From DATILL01 sp035476575 (lineage in GTDB: Bacteria > Actinomycetota > Actinomycetes > Mycobacteriales > JACQDL01): a stretch of DNA of 21,638 nucleotides. The DNA lies in NCBI GenBank assembly GCA_035476575.1, contig DATILL010000160.1, positions 1 to 21,638 of the forward strand, written 5' to 3'. The notes beneath the pieces were generated by a model, which made no database searches, was not told the origin of the DNA, and was given only the letters and a program-made list of their open reading frames with translations. Shown here piece after piece: positions 7,219-15,041 of the stretch. The first letter of the stretch is position 1, and every line of letters begins with the position of its first letter. The translations under genes and the position numbers were made by a program.

Positions 7219-7791
7219 TCAGACCGGCTGCGTGACCGGTGGCAACAACTGGCTGCGTACGAAGAACCCGAGCATCCGGTCGAAGAACTCCTCGTCCAGC
7301 GCGGGCGCGGCGGCCACCTCCGGTGGTAGCGCGGCGAGCACGTTGCCGCAGTCCACGCCCGGCATGTCCCGGTCCGGGGTGTCGCCGAGCATCGCCATCA
7401 ACGGCGCCAGGGCGTTGTCGTCGCCGTCGCGATCCACCTGCGCGGTGAGTTCGGTGCGCCACTCGTCGAACGGCACGCTCCGCACCGGGTAGCCGAACCT
7501 GCGGACCTGGGCGAAGATCTCGTTCCACGGCAAGGGTCTCGGGTCAATGGTGTGGAACGTCCGGCCGAGCGTCTCCGGCCGCAGCGACAGGCTGACGATC
7601 AGCCGCGCCAGGTGGTCGACGGTGCCGACCGACAGCTCGTACCGGCGCCGCGGGGCCAGCCCGAGCTGGACACAGCCCTGGACGCCAAGGTCGAAGAAGT
7701 CGTCCTCGACGCCGACCCGGTCCACGCCGAGCAGGTCGCACCAGAGCCGGGCGACATGGCGTTCCCGGTCGGTGCGCGGCGCGACATACCC
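7219..7791 (-). other. Truncated PCP fused in frame to the C-terminal part of a thioester reductase
   Basis: Within the PKS gene, residues about 925-960 are the first helix and loop of a carrier protein. Residues 961-1114 resemble the substrate-binding end of Lys2/MxaA-type reductase domains (QGCVQLGLAPRRRYELSVG, TVDHLARLIVSLSLRP, RPLPWNEIF). The join is near 7684. The GG(H/D)S motif with its serine, the rest of the carrier and the reductase GxxGxxG and Ser-Tyr-Lys regions are absent, a loss of perhaps 1 kb compared with a full PCP-R end. Confidence 0.75.
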
Positions 7792-10563
7792 GTCGTCGAC
7801 GTCGTCCACCGCGACCGCCGGCTCGACTGGCTCGACCGGCTTGGCGACCGCGGCGGTGCCGGCCGGCGGGCCGGCCTCGACCCAGTACCGCCGGCCCTCG
7901 AACGGGTAGGCCGGCAGCGGGACCCGGCCCGGCCGGGCGTCGCCGTGGAAGGCCCGCCAGTCGACGGCCACCCCGGACTGCCAGAGCCGGCCGACCGCGG
8001 TGACCAGGTGCGCCAGGTCGGGCTGGGTGTCCCGCGGCAGGCCCATGGTGGAGATCGCGATCGGGGCGGGCGCGATCCGCTGCCCGGCGGCCAGCGAGGT
8101 CAGGGCCCGGCCCGGGCCGACCTCCAGCAGCACCCGGCCGGGCCGGCTGAGCACCGCGCGCACCCCGTCGGCGTAGCGCACCGGCTCGCGCAGGTGCCGC
8201 ACCCAGTACGTCGGGTCGGCGGCCTCCTCGTCCCGGATCCAGGTGCCGGTCACGCCGGACACGAACGGGATGCCAGGCGTCCCCAGCCGGAGCTCCTTGA
8301 CCTTCAGGGTGAGCTCGTCGAGGTAGGGCTCGACCATCCAGGAGTGGCTGGCCACCGGCACGCTCACCTTGCGGCAGTCGATGTCCCGCGCGCGCAGCGA
8401 GGCGGTCAGCGCGGCGATGTCCTCGTCCGGTCCGGCAACGACGGTGAGATCGGGCGTGTTCACCGCGGACACCGAGATCCGGTCCGGGAGCAGGCTGGCC
8501 ACCTCGACCTCCGGAAGCTGGACCACCAGCATCGTGCCGGGCGGCATCCTGGCGAACAGCTCACCCCGGGCCAGGGTGATCTCCAGCGCGTCGGGCAGGC
8601 TGAACACGCCGGAAAGGCAGGCCGCGACGTACTCGCCGAGGCTGTGCCCGATCATCGCGGCCGGCCGCACCCCCCAGGCCATGAGCTGCTGGGCCAGCGC
8701 GTACTCGATGACGAACAGCGAGGACACCACACCGGCACCGTGGTTGCGGCCCATGGTGGCCGCCCCGCCGGCGAGCGCCCTGCCCGGCAGCGCGGGGAAG
8801 GCAGCCGGGAAGAGCAGCCGGCGCAGGTCGAACCCGAGCCGCGGCTCCAGCAGCTCGGCGCACCGGTCCACCTCGGCCCGGAACACCGGCTCGGAGCGGT
8901 AGATGTCCAGGCCCATGTTGGGGTGCTGCATGCCGCCGCCGGGGAAGGCGAACACCGCCGCCCGCGTCTCCTCGGCGGCCAGCGTGGTGACCAGCCGCCC
9001 GGGAACATCGCCACGCAACGCCGACACGGCGTCCCGGGTGTCGGTGCAGACGGCGAACCGGCGGAAACCGAAGGCGCGCCTGCCGTCCTGCAACGTGAAG
9101 GCTACGGCGGGCAGCGGGGTGGCCGCCCCGTCGACAGCCAGGTGCTCGGCCAGCCGGGTGGTCGCGGCGTCCAGCGCCGGCCTGGTCCGGGCCGAGATCG
9201 GCAGGAGCTGCCACGGCCGGGCCAGACCGGCCGCCGGTCGTGCCGGCGCCTGCTCCAGAACCGCGTGCGCGTTGGTGCCGCCGACCCCGAAGGAGCTGAC
9301 CGCGGCTCGGCGGGGGTGGGCAGCCGCCGGCCACGGCACCGCCTCCGCCGGCACGTAGAAGGGGGTCCGGTCCAGCCGCAGCTCCGGGTTGGGCGCGGTG
9401 AAGTTGGCGTTCGCCGGGATCTCCCCGTGGTACACGGCCAGCGCGGCCCGCACCAGGCCGGCAAGACCGGCGGCCGCGTCCAGGTGCCCGATGTTGGCCT
9501 TCACCGAGCCGACCGCGCAGGTGCCCGGCGCCCGGCCGCCGAACGCCTGGGCCAGCGCGGTGATCTCGATCGGGTCACCGACCTGGGTCGCGGTGCCGTG
9601 CGCCTCGACGTAGCCGATGGTGGCTGGGTCGATCCCGGCGACCGCGTGTGCCGCCGCGATGACCTTGGCCTGCCCGTCGACGCTCGGCGCGGCGAAGCCG
9701 GCCTTCCGCGAGCCGTCGTTGTTCACCGCCGAGCCCCTGATGACGGCGTAGATGTGGTCCGCGTCGGCCACCGCGTCGGACAGCCTGCGCAGCACGACGG
9801 CCACCGCGCCGTTGCCGGGCACGGTGCCGCCGGCACGCGCGTCGAACGGCCTACAGTGCCCGTCCGCACTGAACAGCCCGCTGTCGGCGACCGGGTAGCC
9901 GGACCGGAGCGGCACGTTGATCGACACCCCGCCGACGATCGCCACGTCGCACTCGAAGCTGAGCAGCGACTGGCAGCCGAGGTGGGTGGCGACCAGCGAG
10001 GTGGAGCATGCGGTCTGCACCGTGTACGCGGGGCCGGTCAGGTCCAGCAGGTAGGAGATGCGGGTGGCCAGGAAGTCCTTGTCGTTGAACATCCGGGCGA
10101 GCGGCGCCATCGGGGAACGCTGGAACCGCGCGTTGGTGCTGAGGTTCGCGGTCAGGTACTTGTTCATGAAGGCGCCCGCGAACACGCCGACGGTGCCGCC
10201 GAACCCGGTCGGCTGGTGGCCGCTGTCCTCCACCGCCTCCCACACGGTCTCGCAGAGCACCCGGTGCTGCGGGTCCATGGTCTCCGCCTCACCGGCGTTG
10301 AACCCGAAGAACGCCGCGTCGAACCGGTCGGCGCCGTCGAGGTAGCCGCTGGCCGGCACGTAGTCCGGGCCGGCGATGGTGCCCGCGTCGATGCCCGCGG
10401 CGAGCAGCTCGTCCCGGCCGAACCAGGTGATCGACTCAACCCCGTCGCGCGTGGTGCGCCAGAGGTCCGGGATGGTTCGGGCTCCCGGCACCCGGCAGGA
10501 CATGCCGACGATGGCGATCGGCTCCACCCCGTCGAACTCGTCTCCGCTGTTCACAGTGGTCAT
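7219..10563 (-). CDS. Type I PKS module, KS-AT followed by a broken carrier/reductase fusion
   Basis: A 1114-residue polyketide synthase. The KS spans about residues 13-436 with the catalytic triad in TACSTSL (Cys186), EAHGTATQVGD (His322) and NIGHLDAAAG (His360). The AT spans about 537-830 with GHSLGEY (Ser641) and VASH (737-740); the ASH part resembles methylmalonyl-type ATs more than the malonyl HAFH motif. There is no KR, DH or ER. A carrier domain begins normally (YVAPRT...GVEDDFFDLG, about 926-960) but jumps at residue 961 into VQGCVQLGLAP, which belongs to the second half of a terminal thioester reductase. The phosphopantetheine serine and the NAD(P)H-binding Rossmann part are therefore missing. 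Start ATG 10563 overlaps the NRPS 2 stop (ATGA). As written, the module should load an extender but cannot hold or release a product by itself. Confidence 0.9.
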   Translation of the reverse strand: MTTVNSGDEFDGVEPIAIVGMSCRVPGARTIPDLWRTTRDGVESITWFGRDELLAAGIDAGTIAGPDYVPASGYLDGADRFDAAFFGFNAGEAETMDPQHRVLCETVWEAVEDSGHQPTGFGGTVGVFAGAFMNKYLTANLSTNARFQRSPMAPLARMFNDKDFLATRISYLLDLTGPAYTVQTACSTSLVATHLGCQSLLSFECDVAIVGGVSINVPLRSGYPVADSGLFSADGHCRPFDARAGGTVPGNGAVAVVLRRLSDAVADADHIYAVIRGSAVNNDGSRKAGFAAPSVDGQAKVIAAAHAVAGIDPATIGYVEAHGTATQVGDPIEITALAQAFGGRAPGTCAVGSVKANIGHLDAAAGLAGLVRAALAVYHGEIPANANFTAPNPELRLDRTPFYVPAEAVPWPAAAHPRRAAVSSFGVGGTNAHAVLEQAPARPAAGLARPWQLLPISARTRPALDAATTRLAEHLAVDGAATPLPAVAFTLQDGRRAFGFRRFAVCTDTRDAVSALRGDVPGRLVTTLAAEETRAAVFAFPGGGMQHPNMGLDIYRSEPVFRAEVDRCAELLEPRLGFDLRRLLFPAAFPALPGRALAGGAATMGRNHGAGVVSSLFVIEYALAQQLMAWGVRPAAMIGHSLGEYVAACLSGVFSLPDALEITLARGELFARMPPGTMLVVQLPEVEVASLLPDRISVSAVNTPDLTVVAGPDEDIAALTASLRARDIDCRKVSVPVASHSWMVEPYLDELTLKVKELRLGTPGIPFVSGVTGTWIRDEEAADPTYWVRHLREPVRYADGVRAVLSRPGRVLLEVGPGRALTSLAAGQRIAPAPIAISTMGLPRDTQPDLAHLVTAVGRLWQSGVAVDWRAFHGDARPGRVPLPAYPFEGRRYWVEAGPPAGTAAVAKPVEPVEPAVAVDDVDDGYVAPRTDRERHVARLWCDLLGVDRVGVEDDFFDLGVQGCVQLGLAPRRRYELSVGTVDHLARLIVSLSLRPETLGRTFHTIDPRPLPWNEIFAQVRRFGYPVRSVPFDEWRTELTAQVDRDGDDNALAPLMAMLGDTPDRDMPGVDCGNVLAALPPEVAAAPALDEEFFDRMLGFFVRSQLLPPVTQPV

Positions 10564-13500
10564 GGGGTCCCCCTGCGCGCCCGTGCCCTGCGGGCCAACG
10601 CGGCCGCCCGGCGCCCGGCGTCCTGCCTGGCCTGCGCCAGCTCCGCGCCGGCCGGGCAGTCGTCCGCGAAGGCGAGGGTCAACGCCCGCACCGTGGGGTA
10701 CCGGAACATGTCCACCAGGGACAGCCCGTCGCCGAGCACCGGCTGCAGCCTGGCCCGCGCCTGCACGGCCAGCAACGAGTTGCCGCCGGAGGCGAAGAAG
10801 TTGTCCTCCACCCCGATCCGGTCCTTCCGGAGCACGTCGGCGAACACCTCGGCGACCTGCCGCTCCCGGTCGTTCTCCGGCGCCAGGTACGCCACCGGTG
10901 GCCGGTCCTCCGGGTCGGGCAGCCGGCCGCGGTCCACCTTCCCGTTCGGCGTCATCGGCAGCTCGTCGAGGAAGATCACGTCCGCGGGAACCATGTAGTC
11001 CGGCAACGACCTGGCGGCGAAGGCCTGCACCACGCTCGCCGTCGGGGTGGTCACGCCGGCGGCCGGCACGCAGTAGGCAACCAGGCGGCGGCGGGTGTCC
11101 TCGCCGCGCACCGCGGTCACCGCGGCGGACAGGTCCGGGTGGGCGCGAACCACGTTCTCGATCTCGCCGAGCTCGATCCGGTGGCCGTGCAGCTTGACCT
11201 GGTGGTCGATCCGACCGAGAAACTCCAGCTCGCCGACCGGAGACCCGCCCGCCGGGCCGGGCGTTGGCGCGGTCCGCCAGCGTACGAGGTCGCCGGTGCG
11301 GTACAGCCGGGCTCCCGGCTCACCGGAGAACGGGTCAGGCACGAACCGCTCCGCGGTCAGCGCGGGCCGGCCCAGGTAGCCGCGGGCCACCCCGGCACCG
11401 CCGAGCAACAGCTCGCCGGGCGCGTTGACCGGCGCCGGCCGCAGGTACGCGTCCACGACGTAGGCCCGCACCCCCGCCATCGGGCGCCCGATGAGGACGG
11501 TGCCGGAGTCGTCGACCTGCTGCGTGGTCGCCCACACCGTGGCCTCGGTCGGGCCGTACATGTTGTGCACGCGGCCGGGCAGGGTGCCCGCCAGCCGTAC
11601 GGCGAGCGGCGCGGGCAGCGCCTCACCGCCGACCAGCAGCCGGGTCAGCCCGGCCAGCGCCTCGGCCGAGGTCGGGTCCTCGGCCAGCACACCGGCCACC
11701 GACGGCGTGCACTGCAGGTGGGTCACCCCGTGCCGGCGAAGCTGCGCGGCGATCGGCTCGTCGGCCGTGGCGGCGCGCCTGCGGTCCTCGCTGATGTCCC
11801 GGGCCACAACCAGCGACTCCAGCGCGGCGAGCACCTGCTCGTGCGGCACGCCGAAGTCGACCAGGCAGGCCACCTCGTCCACGCCGACGAGCTTGAGCTG
11901 GTCGATGATGTCGGCGCAGTGGTCGGGCGTGCCCAGCAGGCCGGAGGTCTCGAAGAACCGGTCGAAGGCCCGTGCGACCAGCTCGTCCAGCTCGGCCGCT
12001 GGCAGGCTGCGCAGGTCCACGTCCCGGCCCATCGCCTGGCCGAGGCCGGACAGCAGGTCGAACGAGGACGTGATGTAGGCGCACAGCGGTGCCCGGACGA
12101 CCTCCCGGACCTCGTCCGCATCGGGCCCGACGAAGGTGTGCAGCATGACGGTGACGTGGCCGTCGCCCGAGTGCCCGTTCTCCCGCCAGGCCTGCCGGTA
12201 CAACGCGATCTTGTGGGAGAGCTGGTCGATCGTGTGCCCGAGCAGGTGGGTGAGCAGCCCGGCGCCCGCCTCGCCCGCGAGCTGGAAGGTCTCCGGGCTG
12301 CGTGCGCTGGTCACCCAGATCGGCAGCTCGTCCTGCACGGGCGCCGGGAACACCCGCACCTCGACCTCGGCGTCCACCCCGTTACGGCGGACGGCGCTCT
12401 CCCCGCGCCACAGCCGGCGCAGCTCGTCCAGGTGCCGCATCATGATCTTCTTGCGGTCGAGGTAGCTGTCCGGGGCGAGCACGAAGTCGGTCGGCTGCCA
12501 CCCGGAGGCGACCGAGAGCCCGACCCGCCCGTGCGAGATGTTGTCCACCACGGACCATTCCTCGGCCACCCGCAGCGGGTCGTGCAGCGGGATCACCACG
12601 CTGCCGGCGCGCACCTTCACCCGCTCGGTGACCGCGGCAATGGCCGCCGCGGTCACCGACGGGTTCGGGTACAGGCCGCCGAAGGCGTGGAAATGCCGCT
12701 CCGGGGTCCACACGGCGGTGAAGCCGTTGCGGTCGGCGAACGTCGCGCCGTCCATCATCAGCCGGTAACGATCCTCGGGGGCGCCACCGGAGTCGCCACC
12801 GAAGTAGAACAGGCTGAGCTGCATCGGCCGGGCCTGCACCGCGGCAGGCACTGGCGCCCCGCCCGCCACCACCGCGGTCGCGGTCGGCTCGTCGCCGCGG
12901 ACCACCACCCGGTAGCCACGGGCCAGCGTCCACAGCAGCTCCAGCACCGAGATGTCGAACGACATGCTGGTGATGGCGAGCCAGGTGTCCGGGGTGTCGC
13001 CGTCGAGCACCCTGCCATCGAGCACCCTGTCCATGCCGGCGAAGAAGTGCAGCACGTTGCGGTGCGAGATCATCACGCCCTTGGGCCGGCCGGTCGAGCC
13101 CGAGGTGTAGATCAGGTAGCAGAGGTCGTCCCCGGCCGGCGCCGCACCGTCCACAGTGGACTGCGAAGGCCCCTGGCCGTCGGCGTCCAGGCGGAGCACG
13201 GTGGCTGGTAGCTCAGCGATCCGGCGGGCCAGGGCACCCCTGGTCACGATCACCGGCGTACCCGAGTCCGAGACCATGAAGGAGATCCGGTCCGGCGGGT
13301 ACCCCGGGTCCAGCGGCAGGTAGCCGCCACCAGCCTTGAGGACGGCGAGCAGGGTGACCACCAGCTCCGGCGAGCGGTCCAGGTACACCCCCACCGGGAC
13401 ACCCGGGCCGACGCCCAGCGCCCGCAGCCGGGCGGCCAGCTCGCCGGCCCGCCGCTCCATCTCCCGGTAGGACAGGGCGTCCTCGGGTCGCTGGTCGGCA

Positions 13501-15041
13501 CCGAGCAGGGCGGGCGCGTCCGGGGTCTGGCTGGCCTGCCGGGCGACCAGCTCGTGCACCAGCAGGTCCTCGACCGGCTCGGCCGGCGGGTTCCAGCCCA
13601 CCAGAAGCTGCCGGCGCTCCGGCTCGGACAGCACCGGCAGGGCACCGATCGGCAGGGACGGGTCGGCGACCCCGGCGGCGAGCAGGGTGCGGAGCTGGTC
13701 GGCGAGCCGGCCCGCGGTGGCCTCGGTGAACAGGTCAGTGCAGTACTCCAGCCGGGCAGACAGCGCCCCGGCCGTTGCCGTCATGCTGAGCGTGAGGTCG
13801 AACTTCGCGGTAGCCGTGTCCCCCGGCACCATGGCGACCTCGCAACCGGGGATGCGCAGCCCGCCGCCGTCCTGCTCGCCGTAGCTGAACATGAGCTGGA
13901 AGACTGGGTTGTAGGCCGGGTCCCGGCTTGCGTGCAGCTCCTCGACCAGCTTCTCGAACGGCAGGTCCTGGTTAGCCACCGCGGCCCTGCTCTCCTCCCG
14001 CACGCGTGCCACCAGCTCGGCGAACGTCGGCCGGCCGGAGGTGTCGACACGCTGCACCACCGTGTTGGTGAAGAACCCGACCAGCGGCTCCAGCTCGGCA
14101 CGCAGCCGGCCGGAGACCGGAGAGCCGACGATCACCTCGGCCCCACCGGTGTAGGCGTGCACCAGCGCGGCGAACGCGGCCAGCAGCACGGCGAACGGCG
14201 TCGCGCTGGCGGTCCTGGCCAGCTCGCCGACCCGCGCGGTGGTCCGCGGGTCGACCTGGAAGTCGACGTGCGCACCCGCGTGCGACTGCGTCGGCGGGCG
14301 CGGGAGGTCGGTCGGCAGGGTGGCCAGCGCGGGTGCGCCGGCCAGCCGGTCGCGCCAGTAGGACAGCGCGCGGTCGAGCCCGGTGCCGGTGAGCTGCCCG
14401 AGCTGCCATTCGGCGAAGTCCGCGTACTGCACGGGAAGCTCGGGCAGGTCCGGCTGCTCGCCGGCGAGCATCGCCCGGTACAGCTCGGTCAGCTCGGCAT
14501 CGAGCACGCCGAGCGACCATCCGTCGCAGGCGATGTGGTGCAGGGTCAGGCAGACCCAGTGCTCCTCGTCGGACAGCCGGAGCACCCGCGGCCGCACCAT
14601 CAGGTCACTGCCGAGGTCGAACGGCGTGCGCGCCTGCGCACGGGCCAGCCGCTCCGCCGCGGCTGTCGGGTCGTCGTGGCCGCGCAGGTCGTCCACCGGC
14701 AGCGGCACGTCGACGGGCGGCGACACGACCTGCCGTGGGACGTCCGCGATGGACCTGAAGACGGTGCGCAGCACCTGGTGGCGCCGGACCACCGCGGTGA
14801 GCGCGCGCCGGAGCACGTCGAGGTCGAGCGGCCCGCGCACCCGGTAGACCAGGGGCACGACGTACACCGCGTTCTCCGGGTCGAGCTGGTCGAGGAACCA
14901 CAACCGCTGCTGCGGGTAGGACAACGGGTAGGTGCGCTCGGCAATGCGCTGCCGTAACCGGGCGGCGAGCAGCGCCCGCCGGTCGGCCGGCGTCCCGTCC
15001 TGGGCGCCGTTCTGGATGCCGTCCTGGGTGCCGGGTGTCAC
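10560..15041 (-). CDS. NRPS 2: C-A(monooxygenase insertion)-PCP, predicted to load glycine
   Basis: A 1493-residue module. The C domain (about 36-480) carries HHIACDG (168-174), so it is active-type. The A domain (about 490-1390) has A3 YTSGSTGRPKG (645-655), A4 FDISVLELL (695-703), A5 NMYGPTEAT (1160-1168) and NGKVDR near 1366. Between A4 and A5 sits a luciferase-like monooxygenase domain of about 350 residues. Aligning the pocket by hand to GrsA gives D-I-L-Q-L-G-M-V-W, close to the known glycine code. The PCP has GGNSLL with Ser1422, and an Arg/Ala-rich helix at the C-terminus could dock to the PKS. GTG 15041 overlaps the NRPS 1 stop (GTGA) and has AAGGAGGT six bases upstream; the frame is open further, but only antisense-like through NRPS 1. 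Confidence 0.93.
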   Translation of the reverse strand: MTPGTQDGIQNGAQDGTPADRRALLAARLRQRIAERTYPLSYPQQRLWFLDQLDPENAVYVVPLVYRVRGPLDLDVLRRALTAVVRRHQVLRTVFRSIADVPRQVVSPPVDVPLPVDDLRGHDDPTAAAERLARAQARTPFDLGSDLMVRPRVLRLSDEEHWVCLTLHHIACDGWSLGVLDAELTELYRAMLAGEQPDLPELPVQYADFAEWQLGQLTGTGLDRALSYWRDRLAGAPALATLPTDLPRPPTQSHAGAHVDFQVDPRTTARVGELARTASATPFAVLLAAFAALVHAYTGGAEVIVGSPVSGRLRAELEPLVGFFTNTVVQRVDTSGRPTFAELVARVREESRAAVANQDLPFEKLVEELHASRDPAYNPVFQLMFSYGEQDGGGLRIPGCEVAMVPGDTATAKFDLTLSMTATAGALSARLEYCTDLFTEATAGRLADQLRTLLAAGVADPSLPIGALPVLSEPERRQLLVGWNPPAEPVEDLLVHELVARQASQTPDAPALLGADQRPEDALSYREMERRAGELAARLRALGVGPGVPVGVYLDRSPELVVTLLAVLKAGGGYLPLDPGYPPDRISFMVSDSGTPVIVTRGALARRIAELPATVLRLDADGQGPSQSTVDGAAPAGDDLCYLIYTSGSTGRPKGVMISHRNVLHFFAGMDRVLDGRVLDGDTPDTWLAITSMSFDISVLELLWTLARGYRVVVRGDEPTATAVVAGGAPVPAAVQARPMQLSLFYFGGDSGGAPEDRYRLMMDGATFADRNGFTAVWTPERHFHAFGGLYPNPSVTAAAIAAVTERVKVRAGSVVIPLHDPLRVAEEWSVVDNISHGRVGLSVASGWQPTDFVLAPDSYLDRKKIMMRHLDELRRLWRGESAVRRNGVDAEVEVRVFPAPVQDELPIWVTSARSPETFQLAGEAGAGLLTHLLGHTIDQLSHKIALYRQAWRENGHSGDGHVTVMLHTFVGPDADEVREVVRAPLCAYITSSFDLLSGLGQAMGRDVDLRSLPAAELDELVARAFDRFFETSGLLGTPDHCADIIDQLKLVGVDEVACLVDFGVPHEQVLAALESLVVARDISEDRRRAATADEPIAAQLRRHGVTHLQCTPSVAGVLAEDPTSAEALAGLTRLLVGGEALPAPLAVRLAGTLPGRVHNMYGPTEATVWATTQQVDDSGTVLIGRPMAGVRAYVVDAYLRPAPVNAPGELLLGGAGVARGYLGRPALTAERFVPDPFSGEPGARLYRTGDLVRWRTAPTPGPAGGSPVGELEFLGRIDHQVKLHGHRIELGEIENVVRAHPDLSAAVTAVRGEDTRRRLVAYCVPAAGVTTPTASVVQAFAARSLPDYMVPADVIFLDELPMTPNGKVDRGRLPDPEDRPPVAYLAPENDRERQVAEVFADVLRKDRIGVEDNFFASGGNSLLAVQARARLQPVLGDGLSLVDMFRYPTVRALTLAFADDCPAGAELAQARQDAGRRAAALARRARARRGTP
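11787..12833 (-). other. MupA/MtaG-type luciferase-like FMN monooxygenase domain inside an A domain
   Basis: Residues about 737-1085 of NRPS 2. The start MQLSLFYFGGD, then RNGFTAVWTPERHFHAFGG, GSVVIPLHDPLRVAEEWS and HGRVGLSVASGWQP are characteristic of the natural-product luciferase-like monooxygenases. These are flavin-dependent and need reduced FMN from a partner reductase. The insertion point between A4 and A5 matches that described for the glycine module MtaG of myxothiazol biosynthesis (established knowledge, recalled and not checked). Confidence 0.88.

Noticed and set aside
5092..7329. Plus-strand open frame of 745 codons opposite the amidohydrolase, MbtH-like and FMN reductase genes
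   Set aside because: It is antisense to three well-supported genes and no motif is present.
7684..7791. A functional carrier protein at the end of the PKS
   Set aside because: The segment lacks the GG(H/D)S serine and everything after it, so it cannot be phosphopantetheinylated.
7552..10998. Plus-strand open frame of more than 1100 codons opposite the PKS and the end of NRPS 2
   Set aside because: It is antisense to clear KS and AT domains, is rich in Arg, Gly, His and Pro without any motif, and has no ribosome binding site. Long antisense frames are expected in high-GC DNA.
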